Assembly: GCF_003008535.1 (NCBI RefSeq)
Contig: NZ_CP027666.1
Span: 186,001 to 250,000, forward strand
Reading direction: 5' to 3'
DNA: 64,000 bases
Source: Ottowia oryzae
GTDB lineage: Bacteria; Pseudomonadota; Gammaproteobacteria; Burkholderiales; Burkholderiaceae_C
The first letter of the stretch is position 1; every line of letters begins with the position of its first letter. The position numbers were made by a program, and so were the translations under genes. Of the stretch, positions 45,180-54,348 are shown piece after piece. The notes below the pieces were generated by a model that ran no database searches, was not told the origin of the DNA, and saw only the letters and a list, made by a program, of their open reading frames with translations.

Positions 45180-46157
45180 ATGCCGACCCTACGCACACTT
45201 TTCTCCGCCGCCGCCAGCGCGCTCACCCTGCTGGTGGCCCAGCCGGGCCTGGCGCAAGACGCCTACCCCAGCAAGCCCATCAAGATCATCGTGGCGCTGC
45301 CCGCCGGCGGCAGTGTGGACATGGTGGCGCGGCTGATCGGCCAGCAACTGTCGGTGGACCTGGGCCAGCCGGTGTTGATCGACAACCGCGCCGGCGCCAG
45401 CGGGCAGATTGGCCTGCCCGCCGTGGCCAAGGCGCCGCCCGACGGCTACACGCTGACGGTGTCGCCCGCGTCCTTCCTGACCACCAATAAAAGCCTGTTC
45501 AAGACACTGCCGTACGACCCCGAGAAAGACTTCACTCCCATCACCAAGTTGGTCAACCAGGCGATGGTGATGGTGGTGCCCGAAAAATCGCGCTTTGCCA
45601 CCGTGGCCGACGTGGTGGCCGCCGCCAAGGCCAAGCCCGGCACGCTGACGTTCGCCTCGTCGGGCGATGGCAGCCCGCAGCATCTGGCGGGGCTGATGCT
45701 GCAAAGCCGCGCAGGCATCCAGCTGCTGCACGTGCCTTACAAGGGCGGTGCGCCAGCCATCACCGACCTGATCGGCGGCCAAGTGGATATGGTGCTGGCC
45801 CCGGTGCCCGAAGCGCTGCCCCACATCAAGGCCGGCAAGCTGCGGCCGCTGGGTGTGCTGAGCGAGCAGCGCGTGGCGCTGCTGCCGGCGGTGCCCACCA
45901 TGCGCGAAGCGGGGGTGAACAACCTGGTGCTGTCCGCCTGGATCGGCCTGCTGGCCCCAGCCAAGACACCACCGGCTGTGATCGAGCGGCTGAAGAAATC
46001 CACCCTGAAGGCGCTGGACGGTGAAGCCAAGGCCAAGCTGCTGGACGCCGGCATGGTGCCCGCCGGGCACGACGCCAAGCCACTGGCGCAGGTAATCAGC
46101 GAAGACATCCGCACGCACGCGGAGCTGATCAAGGCCGCGGGCATCACGCCGCAGTAA
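45180..46157 (+). CDS. Bug-family (TctC-like) solute-binding protein
   Basis: 325 aa from the ATG at 45180. Sec signal peptide ending LAQDA. Mature-protein signatures of the Bug/TctC family: YPSKPIKIIVALPAGGSVDM, RAGASGQIGLPAVAKAPPDGYT, LLHVPYKGGAPAITDLIGGQVD and the closing AGITPQ. Family members bind carboxylates in the periplasm, some with tripartite TctAB partners. No TctA/TctB genes are adjacent; Comamonadaceae carry many orphans. Ligand unknown. Confidence 0.92.
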   Translation: MPTLRTLFSAAASALTLLVAQPGLAQDAYPSKPIKIIVALPAGGSVDMVARLIGQQLSVDLGQPVLIDNRAGASGQIGLPAVAKAPPDGYTLTVSPASFLTTNKSLFKTLPYDPEKDFTPITKLVNQAMVMVVPEKSRFATVADVVAAAKAKPGTLTFASSGDGSPQHLAGLMLQSRAGIQLLHVPYKGGAPAITDLIGGQVDMVLAPVPEALPHIKAGKLRPLGVLSEQRVALLPAVPTMREAGVNNLVLSAWIGLLAPAKTPPAVIERLKKSTLKALDGEAKAKLLDAGMVPAGHDAKPLAQVISEDIRTHAELIKAAGITPQ

Positions 46158-46220
46158 CGGGCGCAGCGCGGCTCAGTAAGCCGCACCGCCGCTCCCGCAA
46201 AGACGCGGTGAGCAGCCCGC

Positions 46221-48380
46221 TCAGTACGTGGGCTGAAAGCGCCGGATGGCCGCCTGGGTGGCGCCGTCCAGCGCAAAGCCCGCGCCGTGCTTGGCAGCCA
46301 GCTCGGCGCAGCGCTTTTCAAACGCATCCACGCCCTGCGCGTAGATGAACTGCATGGCCCCGCCCGTCCAGGCCGGAAAGCCGATGCCGAAGATGCTGCC
46401 GATGTTGGCGTCGTGCACGCTGGTCAGCACCCCTTCGGCCAGGCAGCGCGCGGTTTCCACCGCCTGGCGGTACAGCAGGCGGTCTTGCACCTCTTGCACG
46501 TCCCACGCGGCGCCGGGCTTTTCAAACAGCGTTTTCAGCTCTGGCCACAGCTGCTTCTTCTGGCCCGGCGGATAGTCGTAGAAGCCGCCACCGCCCGCGC
46601 GGCCTGGGCGCTTGAGCTCTTTGACCATGCGCTCGACCAGCCGTTCGCCCGGCGTGGCGGCGTAGGTCTTTCCTTCGGCGGCGAAATCAGCACGCGTCTG
46701 GTCGAGCACGTGCACCGACAGCGACAGTGCGGTCTCGTCCAGCACCGCCAGCGGGCCGACGGGCATGCCCGCCTGCACTGCCGCGTTTTCAATCACCGGC
46801 GCGGGAATGCCCTCGCCCAGCATCGCCGCGCCTTCCATCACGTAAGTGCCGAAGGTGCGACTGGTGTAAAAGCCGCGCGCATCGTTGACGACGATGGGCA
46901 GCTTGCCCAGCGCCAGCACGTAGTCGTAGGCGCGCGCCACGGTTTCGTCGTCGGTCAGCTTTCCCCGAATGATTTCCACCAGCTTCATCTTGTCGACGGG
47001 GCTGAAGAAATGGATGCCGACGAACTTCTCCGGCCGCTGGCTGGCCTGCGCCAGGCCGCCGATGGGCAGCGTGCTGGTGTTGCTGGCAAAGAAGCCGCCT
47101 TCGGCCAGCATCGGCTCGGCCTCTTGCGTGACTTGCGCCTTCAAGGCGCGCTGCTCGAACACCTCTTCGATGATCAGGTCGCAGCCTTTCAGATCGCCCG
47201 CCGAACCGGTCGCGGTGATGCGCGCCAGCAGCGCCTGCTGGTCGTGCGCGCTCATGAGGCCCTTGTCCACCCGCGGCTGGGTGATTTGGGCGCTGTAGGC
47301 CTTGCCCTGCTCGGCCTTGTCCAGCGTCACGTCCTTCAGCATCGTGGCGATACCGCGGCTGGCTTGGGCGTAGGCGATGCCCGCGCCCATCATGCCGGCG
47401 CCCAGCACGCCCACCATCTGCGGCTTGAAGCGAGGCACATCCTTGGGGCGCGACTGGCCGCTCTTGATGGCATTCAGGTTGAAGAAGAACGTGTTGATCA
47501 TGTTCTTCGCCACCGGGCTGGCCATCAGGCTGGCGAGGTAGCGGCTTTCGATGCGCGTGGCGGTGTCGTAATCGACCTGCGCGCCTTCCACCATCGCCGC
47601 CAAGGCGGCCTCAGGCGCCGGGTAGCGGCCGCGCGTTTTCTGCTTCAGCAACGCGGGCGCCACAGTCAACGCGCCGGCCACCTTGGGGTTGGCGGGCGTG
47701 CCGCCGGGCATCTTGTAGTCCTTGGCGTCCCACGGGTGCGCGGCCTGCGGATGCTCGGCGATCCACGCCAGGGCGCTTGGGCGCAGTTCGTCCGCCGTAG
47801 CCACCAGCGCATGCACGACGCCGATGTCCAGCCCCTCGCGCGGGCCGAACAGCTTGCTTTCCATGATGTACGGCTGCGCGCCCATCAGGCCCAGCAGGCG
47901 CGTGAACTTGGTGATGCCGGTGGCGCCGGGGATCAGGCCCAGCGTCAGCTCGGGCAGGCCCATTTGCAGCTTGGGATCATGAACGGCAATGCGGTGGTGG
48001 CCGACCAGCGCCACCTCCATGCCGCCGCCCAGCGCGCTGCCGTTGATGCAGCTCACCACCGGAATGCCCAGTGTTTCCAGCGTGCGAAAGCAGCGCTTCA
48101 CCCGCTCGATCTCGGCGTAGACCTTGGGCGCGTCGTCCGCCTTCAGGCGCATCACGCCCTTCAGGTCGGCACCGGCAAAGAAGGTGCTTTTGGCCGACGC
48201 CAGGATCAGCCCGCGCAGGCGATCCTTGTCCTTCACCACCTGCTCCGTCACGGCGGCCAGGTCGTCCTGCCAGGGCAGGCACATCGTGTTGACGGGCGCG
48301 CCCTGTTCATCGAAAGTGATCGTCGCCACCAGGCCCGCAGGCGCGTCTTCAATGGCGTAGCGCAGCGTCTTGAGTTCCAT
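46221..48380 (-). CDS. Bifunctional enoyl-CoA hydratase/3-hydroxyacyl-CoA dehydrogenase (FadB/FadJ-type)
   Basis: 719 aa. The N-terminal crotonase domain (about 1-200) contains FAGADLKGVM, CINGSALGGGMEVAL and GLPELTLGLIPGATGI. The dehydrogenase domain starts near 320: GVLGAGMMGAGIAYAQASRG (NAD binding), VGIHFFSPVDKMKLVE (catalytic His) and the C-terminal helical domain. It hydrates enoyl-CoA and oxidises the 3-hydroxyacyl-CoA in beta-oxidation. The thiolase gene lies 112 nt upstream on the same strand, separated by a repeat copy, forming a fadBA-like pair. Confidence 0.93.
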   Translation of the reverse strand: MELKTLRYAIEDAPAGLVATITFDEQGAPVNTMCLPWQDDLAAVTEQVVKDKDRLRGLILASAKSTFFAGADLKGVMRLKADDAPKVYAEIERVKRCFRTLETLGIPVVSCINGSALGGGMEVALVGHHRIAVHDPKLQMGLPELTLGLIPGATGITKFTRLLGLMGAQPYIMESKLFGPREGLDIGVVHALVATADELRPSALAWIAEHPQAAHPWDAKDYKMPGGTPANPKVAGALTVAPALLKQKTRGRYPAPEAALAAMVEGAQVDYDTATRIESRYLASLMASPVAKNMINTFFFNLNAIKSGQSRPKDVPRFKPQMVGVLGAGMMGAGIAYAQASRGIATMLKDVTLDKAEQGKAYSAQITQPRVDKGLMSAHDQQALLARITATGSAGDLKGCDLIIEEVFEQRALKAQVTQEAEPMLAEGGFFASNTSTLPIGGLAQASQRPEKFVGIHFFSPVDKMKLVEIIRGKLTDDETVARAYDYVLALGKLPIVVNDARGFYTSRTFGTYVMEGAAMLGEGIPAPVIENAAVQAGMPVGPLAVLDETALSLSVHVLDQTRADFAAEGKTYAATPGERLVERMVKELKRPGRAGGGGFYDYPPGQKKQLWPELKTLFEKPGAAWDVQEVQDRLLYRQAVETARCLAEGVLTSVHDANIGSIFGIGFPAWTGGAMQFIYAQGVDAFEKRCAELAAKHGAGFALDGATQAAIRRFQPTY

Positions 48381-48385
48381 AGTCT

Positions 48386-48445
48386 TCTATTGATTTGATA
48401 GCTACCAGCGCCGTTCCAGCCTGCGCCAGAAGCCGATTTCATTCA
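48386..48445 (+). repeat. Dispersed small repeat, intergenic copy between thiolase and fadB-like genes
   Basis: ATTGATTTGATAGCTACCAG, GTTCCAGC spacer, then CTGCGCCAGAAGCCGATTTC. It starts 6 nt upstream of the fadB-like ATG, so its hairpin would sit in the intercistronic mRNA and could alter stability or translation. Confidence 0.8.
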
Positions 48446-48492
48446 AAACTCAGCGGGTCGCTCCAACCCGCCAACCCAGCGACTCAGAGCGG

Positions 48493-49698
48493 TCACACCC
48501 GCTCCACGATCGTGGCAATCCCCATGCCGCCACCCACGCACAGCGTGGCCAGGCCGTAGCGCAGTTGGCGCCGGTGCAGCTCGTCGATCAGCGTGCTCAG
48601 AATCATGGCGCCGGTGGCGCCCAGCGGGTGCCCCAGCGCGATGGCGCCGCCGTTCACGTTGACCTTGTCGTGCGGCACGCCGAATGCCTGCATGAACTTC
48701 ATCGGCACGGCGGCAAAGGCTTCGTTCACCTCGAACAGATCGATCTGGTCGATCGTCATGCCCGCCTTGGCCAGCGCCTTGCGCGTGGCGGGCATGGGGC
48801 CGGTGAGCATGATGGTCGGGTCGGCCCCCGACAGCGCCGTGGCCACGATGCGCGCGCGCGGCGTGAAGCCATGCGCCTTGGCCGCCGCCTCGTTGCCGAT
48901 CAGCACGGCCGCGGCGCCATCGACGATGCCGGACGAATTGCCCGCGTGGTGCACGTGCTGGATGCGCTCCACCTGCGGATAGCGGCCAATGGCCACGGCG
49001 TCGAAACCCAGCGCGCCGAGTTGCTCAAACGACGGCTTCAGCCCCGCCAGGGTCTCTACCGTGGTGCGCGGCTTGATGAATTCGTCTTCGGCCAGGATGG
49101 TCTGGCCCAGCATGTCTTTGACGGGCACGACCGAGCCAGCGAAATAGCCCGCCTCGCGCGCATGGGCAGCGCGCTGCTGCGAGGTGACGGCAAAGCGGTC
49201 AACGTCTTCGCGGGTGAAGCCCGACAGCGTGGCGATCAGATCGGCGCCCACGCCTTGCGGCACGAAATCGGTGGCGCTGTTGGTAGCCGGGTCTTGCGCC
49301 CAGGCGCCGCCGTCCGAACCGATGGGCACGCGGCTCATGCTTTCCACGCCACCGGCCACCACCAGGTCTTCCCAGCCAGAACGCACCTTCTGCGCGGCCA
49401 TGTTCACCGCCTCCAGGCCCGAGGCGCAAAAGCGGTTGAGCTGCACGCCGGCGCACTGCCAGTCCCACCCGGCCTTGAGCGCCGCCACCTTGGGCAGCAC
49501 GGAGCCTTGCTCGCCAATGGGCGAGACCACGCCCATGACCACGTCGTCCACGGTGGCGGTGTCAAAGTCGTGGCGAAGGCGCAGGGCCTCCAGCGTGCCG
49601 GCCAGCAGGTCGACGGGCTTGACCTCGTGCAGGCTGCCGTCTTTCTTGCCCTTGCCGCGCGGCGTGCGCACGGCGTCGAATACGTAGGCCTCGGTCAT
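48493..49698 (-). CDS. Acetyl-CoA acyltransferase (thiolase)
   Basis: 401 aa. Catalytic Cys in LNRFCASGLEAVN (about residue 91), His in GGAIALGHPLGATGA and the second Cys in TLCVGGGMGIA. FEVNEAFAAVP is the NEAF thiolase motif. Catalyses thiolytic cleavage of 3-ketoacyl-CoA in the last step of beta-oxidation. Upstream, an inverted repeat with a -10-like element suggests control by an acyl-CoA-responsive TetR protein. It is transcribed ahead of the fadB-like gene. Confidence 0.94.
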   Translation of the reverse strand: MTEAYVFDAVRTPRGKGKKDGSLHEVKPVDLLAGTLEALRLRHDFDTATVDDVVMGVVSPIGEQGSVLPKVAALKAGWDWQCAGVQLNRFCASGLEAVNMAAQKVRSGWEDLVVAGGVESMSRVPIGSDGGAWAQDPATNSATDFVPQGVGADLIATLSGFTREDVDRFAVTSQQRAAHAREAGYFAGSVVPVKDMLGQTILAEDEFIKPRTTVETLAGLKPSFEQLGALGFDAVAIGRYPQVERIQHVHHAGNSSGIVDGAAAVLIGNEAAAKAHGFTPRARIVATALSGADPTIMLTGPMPATRKALAKAGMTIDQIDLFEVNEAFAAVPMKFMQAFGVPHDKVNVNGGAIALGHPLGATGAMILSTLIDELHRRQLRYGLATLCVGGGMGIATIVERV

Positions 49699-49752
49699 GG
49701 CTGAATCTCCGCAAGTCGGCCGCAGGCGTGCGGCAGCGTTTCGCGCAGTATA

Positions 49753-49778
49753 GATATTTCACCGAGTGCTTGCTCGGT
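49753..49778 (-). promoter_or_regulatory. Inverted repeat ACCGAG-N6-CTCGGT, likely operator/promoter of the thiolase gene
   Basis: ACCGAGTGCTTGCTCGGT at 49761-49778 has 6-bp complementary arms. On the minus strand it is followed by AAATATC and TATACT (a -10-like box at about 49747-49752), 50-80 nt before the thiolase ATG. A -35 matching the consensus is weak, as expected for a regulated promoter. TetR-type repressors of fatty-acid catabolism bind such palindromes. Confidence 0.55.
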
Positions 49779-49814
49779 ATAAATAAACCCATGATGGCGC
49801 ATGGGCGACAGCAA

Positions 49815-50615
49815 CTAGAACCTGCCGTGCCGACCGTCACCCGCCGCGAAGCGCGCCGCGCCCTGCAGGCCGTCCAGCAGGCACGCGCTGCCGGAATTCC
49901 ATTCGCGCTGCATGGCTTCGCGCCACGGCCAGTCCCACTGCGTGAGCGCGCTCATGCGGTCGGCGCGCAGGGTGGCCTGCGGAAAGCGGGCGATCTGCTG
50001 TGCCAGGGCCAGCGCCGCTTCGCGCGCGGTACCGCTGGGCACGACCCGGTTGGCCAGGCCCATCGCGTGGGCTTCGTCGGCGGCGACGGCGCGGCCGGTC
50101 AGGATCAAATCCAGCGCGCGGCTCTGGCCGATCAGGCGCGGCAGGCGCACGGTGCCGCCGTCGATCAGCGGCACGCCGAAGCGCCGGCAGAAGACGCCGA
50201 AGACGGCGTCCTGCGCCATTACGCGCAGGTCGCACCACAGCGCCAGCTCCATGCCGCCGGCCACGGCGCTGCCCTCCACCGCCGCGATGACCGGCTTGGA
50301 CAGCAGCAACCGGGACGGCCCCATGGGCCCGAGTGGCCGCGCCACTTCGCCCGGGTAATCGTGCAACGCCAGAAGCGCCGACACCTTCGCGGCCGGATCG
50401 CCCGCCAGCGCGGCGCCGGCCTTCAAGTCCCAACCCGCGCAGAAGTGCCCGTGCGCGCCGTGGAACACGGCCACGCTGGCATCGGCGTCGTCGTCGAACG
50501 CGATGAACGCGTCGTACAGCGCGCGTGCGGTGGGTGCATCGACGGCATTGCGCACGTCCGGCCTGCTCAGGGTGACGATGGTCACGGCCCCTTCGCGTTC
50601 AACAGTTACGGTCAT
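49815..50615 (-). CDS. Enoyl-CoA hydratase/isomerase
   Basis: 266 aa. Crotonase fold: RPDVRNAVDAPTARALYDAF, HFCAGWDLKAGAA (oxyanion hole), VEGSAVAGGMELALWCDLRV and FCRRFGVPLIDGGTVRLPRL. The conserved catalytic glutamate of classical hydratases is ambiguous around GVPLIDG, so it may be an isomerase or a related crotonase. Minus strand, upstream of thiolase; 116 nt with an operator separate them. Divergent from livH. Single-function partner of the nearby beta-oxidation genes. Confidence 0.88.
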   Translation of the reverse strand: MTVTVEREGAVTIVTLSRPDVRNAVDAPTARALYDAFIAFDDDADASVAVFHGAHGHFCAGWDLKAGAALAGDPAAKVSALLALHDYPGEVARPLGPMGPSRLLLSKPVIAAVEGSAVAGGMELALWCDLRVMAQDAVFGVFCRRFGVPLIDGGTVRLPRLIGQSRALDLILTGRAVAADEAHAMGLANRVVPSGTAREAALALAQQIARFPQATLRADRMSALTQWDWPWREAMQREWNSGSACLLDGLQGAARFAAGDGRHGRF

Positions 50616-50804
50616 TCGTCAGCTCCAGCGCGAAGCGGGTTTCGCGCGGGCGAAGCTTGCGCTGGCGCAAGCGGCTTTGTCTGCGGGCGCGTATCGCGTT
50701 GGTGACAGCGGTAAGGGTTTACCGGGGCTGCGCCGTGGGTACCCCGTCGATAGAGTCTCGGCACGTTCGCGGTGTCGAACACCTTTTTCCGAAGGGGGTA
50801 TCGC

Positions 50805-51680
50805 TTGCAGTTCTTGCAGTTGGTCATCAGCGGCATGGCGCAGGGCTGTATCTACGGCCTGATTGCCCTGGGCTTCGTGCTGATCTACAAGGCCACGGAA
50901 ACCGTGAGCTTTGCCCAGGGCGACCTGATGATGCTGGGCGCCTTTTGCGGCCTGGCCGCCATGAGCCTGCTGGGCTTTCCGTTCTGGTTGGCGGTGGTTT
51001 CAGCCATCTTGGCGATGGCGCTCTTTGGCGTGCTGCTGGAGCGCATCGTGATCCGGCCGATCCTGGGCCAGCCGGCGTTTTCCATCGTCATGCTGACCAT
51101 TGGGGTGGGGTACGTGGCGCGCGGGCTGATCACGATGATCCCCAACTTCGGCACCGAGACCCACACGCTGCCGGTGCCCTACAAAGACGAGATCTGGTCC
51201 ATCGCCGGGCTGGTCATCAGCGCCGAGCAGCTGGTGGTGATTCTGGTGACGGTGCTGCTCTGCGGTGGGCTGTACGGGATGTTCAAGTACAGCAAGCTGG
51301 GCGTGGCGATGCAGGCGTCGTCGCAGAACCAGCTGGCGGCGTACTACATGGGCATCCCGGTCAAGCGCCTGAACGGCCTGGTGTGGGGCCTGGCCGCCGC
51401 GGTGGCGGCGGTGGCCGGCCTGCTGCTGGCGCCCATCACCTTCGTGCACGCGAACATGGGCTTCATCGGGCTGAAGGCTTTTCCGGCGGCGGTGGTGGGC
51501 GGCTTCGGCAGCCTGCCGGGCGCCATCGTCGGCGGTTTGATCATCGGCGTTGTCGAATCGCTGTCGGGCTTCTACCTGCCCGAGGGCTTCAAGGACATCG
51601 CTGCCTACATCGTGGTGCTGATCATGCTGATGGTCAAACCCAACGGCCTGTTCGGCGAGAAGCTGCGCAAGAAGGTGTAG
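50805..51680 (+). CDS. livH: Branched-chain amino acid-type ABC permease LivH
   Basis: About 291 aa. The start is taken as a TTG at 50805 because GAAGGGGG ends 6-7 nt upstream, an excellent ribosome-binding site. A GTG at 50772 would add 11 residues. About eight membrane helices: FLQLVISGMAQGCIYGLIAL at the N-terminus and the coupling-helix region AYYMGIPVKRLNGLVWGLAA. LivH with LivM forms the channel. It is the first gene of a livH-M-G-F-ligase-SBP series. Confidence 0.93.
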   Translation: MQFLQLVISGMAQGCIYGLIALGFVLIYKATETVSFAQGDLMMLGAFCGLAAMSLLGFPFWLAVVSAILAMALFGVLLERIVIRPILGQPAFSIVMLTIGVGYVARGLITMIPNFGTETHTLPVPYKDEIWSIAGLVISAEQLVVILVTVLLCGGLYGMFKYSKLGVAMQASSQNQLAAYYMGIPVKRLNGLVWGLAAAVAAVAGLLLAPITFVHANMGFIGLKAFPAAVVGGFGSLPGAIVGGLIIGVVESLSGFYLPEGFKDIAAYIVVLIMLMVKPNGLFGEKLRKKV

Positions 51681-51689
51681 GGCCACGGT

Positions 51690-52766
51690 ATGCGTTTCAT
51701 CTTCAAGACCAGTTACGACCAGGACATCCGCCTGGCCAAGCACGGCGGCCAGGTGTTCTGGTACGGCCTGTTGCTGCTGATGCTGCTCGCCGCGCCCTGG
51801 CTGGTGCCAGAGTATTGGCTGGCGCAGCTCACCTTCGTGTTGATCTACGGCGTGATCGGGCTGGGGCTGATGCTGCTGGCGGGCTTTACCGGGCAGTTCT
51901 CGATGGGCCATGCGGCATTTGTCGGCGTTGGTGCCTACGCCCAGGCGGTGCTCACCAACCACGGCATGCCCTTTCCCCTGGCCATGCTCATGTCGGCCGC
52001 ATTGGCCGCCGCGGCCGGCATTGTCGTTGGCCTCCCGGCCCTGCGGGTCAAGGGCATTTACCTGGGCATCGCCACGCTGGCCTTTGGCTTCATCGTGGAA
52101 GAGGTGTTTGCCCGCTGGGAAAGCCTGACCGGCGGCAATGCCGGCATGCACGTGAAGGCGCCCGCCATCTTCAGCTGGAAGATCGAATCCAGCGAGGGCT
52201 TCTATTTCATTTGCCTGGTGACGGCCGTGCTGGTCACGCTGGGCGTGCTCAATCTGCTGCGCAGCGCCACGGGCCGCGCCTTCGTCGCCATCCGCGACTC
52301 CGAGGTATCGGCGCAAAGCATGGGCATTCAGCTGGCGCGCTACAAGACCTTGTCGTTCGCGCTTTCGGCCGCCCTGGCGGGCCTGGGCGGAGCGCTGTAC
52401 GCGCACAAGCTGCGCTTTCTGTCGCCCGACCAGTTCAGCATCCTCCAGTCGATCGATTTGCTGCTGCTGGTGGTCATTGGCGGCCTGGGCTCGGTGCACG
52501 GGGCTTTCCTGGGCGCCATCTTCCTGATCGCCATGCCGCAGCTGATCGCCATGACCAAGGACTACCTGCCCGACGCCATCGGCCAGGCGCCGGGCTTGCA
52601 GACGGTGGTGTACGGCGCGGTGCTGATCGCCTTCGTGCTGTTTGAACCGCTCGGCCTGTATGGTCGGTGGCTGAAGATTCGCACCTGGCTGCAGCTGTTC
52701 CCCTTCTACCGCAAGGGCATGTTCAAGCGCCAGAAAACCTTCCAGAAATCGGATCGCCTGAAGTGA
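51690..52766 (+). CDS. livM: Branched-chain amino acid-type ABC permease LivM
   Basis: 358 aa. Multiple helices including LTFVLIYGVIGLGLMLLAGF and GQFSMGHAAFVGVGAYAQAV, a LivM signature. The EAA-like loop is FVAIRDSEVSAQSMGIQLAR. The tail beyond LFEPLGLYGRWLKIRTW is long and basic (RKGMFKRQKTFQKSDRLK). It follows livH by 9 nt and overlaps livG by GTGA. Forms the transmembrane channel with LivH. Confidence 0.94.
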   Translation: MRFIFKTSYDQDIRLAKHGGQVFWYGLLLLMLLAAPWLVPEYWLAQLTFVLIYGVIGLGLMLLAGFTGQFSMGHAAFVGVGAYAQAVLTNHGMPFPLAMLMSAALAAAAGIVVGLPALRVKGIYLGIATLAFGFIVEEVFARWESLTGGNAGMHVKAPAIFSWKIESSEGFYFICLVTAVLVTLGVLNLLRSATGRAFVAIRDSEVSAQSMGIQLARYKTLSFALSAALAGLGGALYAHKLRFLSPDQFSILQSIDLLLLVVIGGLGSVHGAFLGAIFLIAMPQLIAMTKDYLPDAIGQAPGLQTVVYGAVLIAFVLFEPLGLYGRWLKIRTWLQLFPFYRKGMFKRQKTFQKSDRLK

Positions 52767-53575
52767 ACCACGACGTCCTGCTTTCTGCCCGGAACCTGAG
52801 CGTGCGCTTTGGCGGCGTGCTGGCCGTGAACGACGTCAGCTTCGACGTGCGCCGGGGCGAGGTGTTCACGCTGATTGGCCCCAACGGCGCCGGCAAGACC
52901 ACGGTGTTCAACCTGATCAGCCGCATCTACACGCCCACCAGCGGCGAGATCGACTTTGCGGGCCCCCAAGGCACCGTCAAGCTGACCGAACAGCCGCCCT
53001 ACCGCGTGGCGTCGCTGGGCATCGCGCGCACCTTTCAGAACATCGAGCTGTTCGAGCACGCCACGGTGCTGCACAACCTGCTGATCGGCCGCCACACGCA
53101 CCGCCAGACGGGCTTTTGGAGCGAGCTGTTCTTCACCCCCTCCACCCGTGCGGCAGAGGTTCACGCACGCGAGCGGGTCGAGCAGGTGATCGACCTGCTG
53201 GACTTGCAGCACTACCGCGAATCCACGGTAGCGGGCCTGCCCTATGGCGTGCGCAAGGTGGTGGAGCTGGCCCGCGCCCTGTGCGCCGAGCCGCAGCTGC
53301 TGCTGCTGGACGAGCCGTCGTCGGGCCTGAACGTCGAAGAAACCGACGACATGGCGTTCTGGATCCAGGACATCGTGCACGAGCTGGGCGTGACGGTGCT
53401 GATGGTCGAGCACGACATGTCGCTGGTTTCGCGCGTGTCCGACCGCGTGGTGGCGATGAACCAGGGCCAGGTGCTGGCCGTGGGTACGCCCAGCGAGGTG
53501 CAGGGCAACGCGGCGGTGATCGAGGCCTACCTGGGTTCGATCGACGACGTGGAATCACTGCGGAGGCCGGCATGA
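52763..53575 (+). CDS. livG: Branched-chain amino acid-type ABC ATPase LivG
   Basis: 270 aa from a GTG overlapping the livM stop. Walker A LIGPNGAGKTTVFNLISRIY, IARTFQNIELFEHATVLHNL (Q-loop), signature-equivalent LPYGVRKVVELARALCAEPQ and Walker B LLLLDEPSSGLN, then VLMVEHDMSLVSRVSDRVV. The signature is LPYGVRK rather than LSGGQ, as often in LivG. Ends overlapping livF in ATGA. Powers uptake with LivF. Confidence 0.94.
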   Translation: MNHDVLLSARNLSVRFGGVLAVNDVSFDVRRGEVFTLIGPNGAGKTTVFNLISRIYTPTSGEIDFAGPQGTVKLTEQPPYRVASLGIARTFQNIELFEHATVLHNLLIGRHTHRQTGFWSELFFTPSTRAAEVHARERVEQVIDLLDLQHYRESTVAGLPYGVRKVVELARALCAEPQLLLLDEPSSGLNVEETDDMAFWIQDIVHELGVTVLMVEHDMSLVSRVSDRVVAMNQGQVLAVGTPSEVQGNAAVIEAYLGSIDDVESLRRPA

Positions 53576-54345
53576 GCGAAGCGGTACTGCGCCTGCTGAA
53601 CGTCGAGAGCGCCTACGGCCCGATCAAGGCCATCCGCGGTGTCAGCCTGGAGGTCAAGCAGGGCCAGATTGCCACCGTGCTGGGCAGCAATGGCGCGGGC
53701 AAGAGCACCATCCTGAAGACCATCTCGGGCATCATCGACCCGCGCAAGGGCTCGGTCGAATTCAAGGGCCAGAACATCACCGCCAAAGACCCCGCCTACA
53801 TCGTGCAGCAAGGCCTGTCGCACGTACCGGAGGGGCGCGAGGTGTTTCCGCTGCTTTCGGTGCGCGACAACCTGCTGATGGGCGCCTACACCCGCACCGA
53901 CCGCGACGGCGTGGCGCGCGACATGGAGCAGATGTACGCGTACTTTCCCATCCTGAAAGAGCGCGCCAACCAGGACGCGGGGCTGCTTTCAGGCGGGCAG
54001 CAACAGATGCTGGCGATCAGCCGCGCGATGATGGCCGCGCCCCACCTGATCCTGCTGGACGAGCCCAGCCTGGGCCTGTCGCCGCGGTTGACCAAGGAAA
54101 TCTTCGAGATCGTGGTGCGCATCAACCGCGAGCGCGGCACCACCATTCTGCTGGTCGAGCAGAACGCCAACATGGCGCTGAACGCGTCCGACTACGGCTA
54201 CGTGCTGGAAAACGGCCGCATCGTCATGGAAGACACCTGCGCGCGCCTGCGCGAGAAAGAAGACATCAAGGAGTTCTACCTGGGCATGAAGGACGAAGGT
54301 GTGCGCGGCGAACGGCGCTGGAAAAAGAAAAAGACCTGGAGATAG
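53572..54345 (+). CDS. livF: Branched-chain amino acid-type ABC ATPase LivF
   Basis: 257 aa. Walker A VLGSNGAGKSTILKTISGII, Q-loop GLSHVPEGREVFPLLSV, signature LLSGGQQQMLAISRAMM and Walker B LILLDEPSLGLSP, H-loop TTILLVEQNANMAL. A basic C-terminal tail GERRWKKKKTWR is unusual. The gene ends 3 nt before the acyl-CoA synthetase gene, so transporter and ligase are in one operon, implying that the imported solute is a carboxylic acid to be activated to its CoA thioester. Confidence 0.94.
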   Translation: MSEAVLRLLNVESAYGPIKAIRGVSLEVKQGQIATVLGSNGAGKSTILKTISGIIDPRKGSVEFKGQNITAKDPAYIVQQGLSHVPEGREVFPLLSVRDNLLMGAYTRTDRDGVARDMEQMYAYFPILKERANQDAGLLSGGQQQMLAISRAMMAAPHLILLDEPSLGLSPRLTKEIFEIVVRINRERGTTILLVEQNANMALNASDYGYVLENGRIVMEDTCARLREKEDIKEFYLGMKDEGVRGERRWKKKKTWR

Positions 54346-54348
54346 CCC

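Noticed and set aside
46287..48398. A 703-codon plus-strand reading frame opposite the fadB-like gene
   Set aside because: Long open frames on the opposite strand are common in GC-rich DNA. The translation has no motif, while the minus strand has full FadB signatures.
50700..50771. GC-rich inverted element CGGGG...CCCCG upstream of livH as an operator
   Set aside because: The arms are short and GC-only, frequent by chance in this sequence; no -10/-35 pair fits it well.
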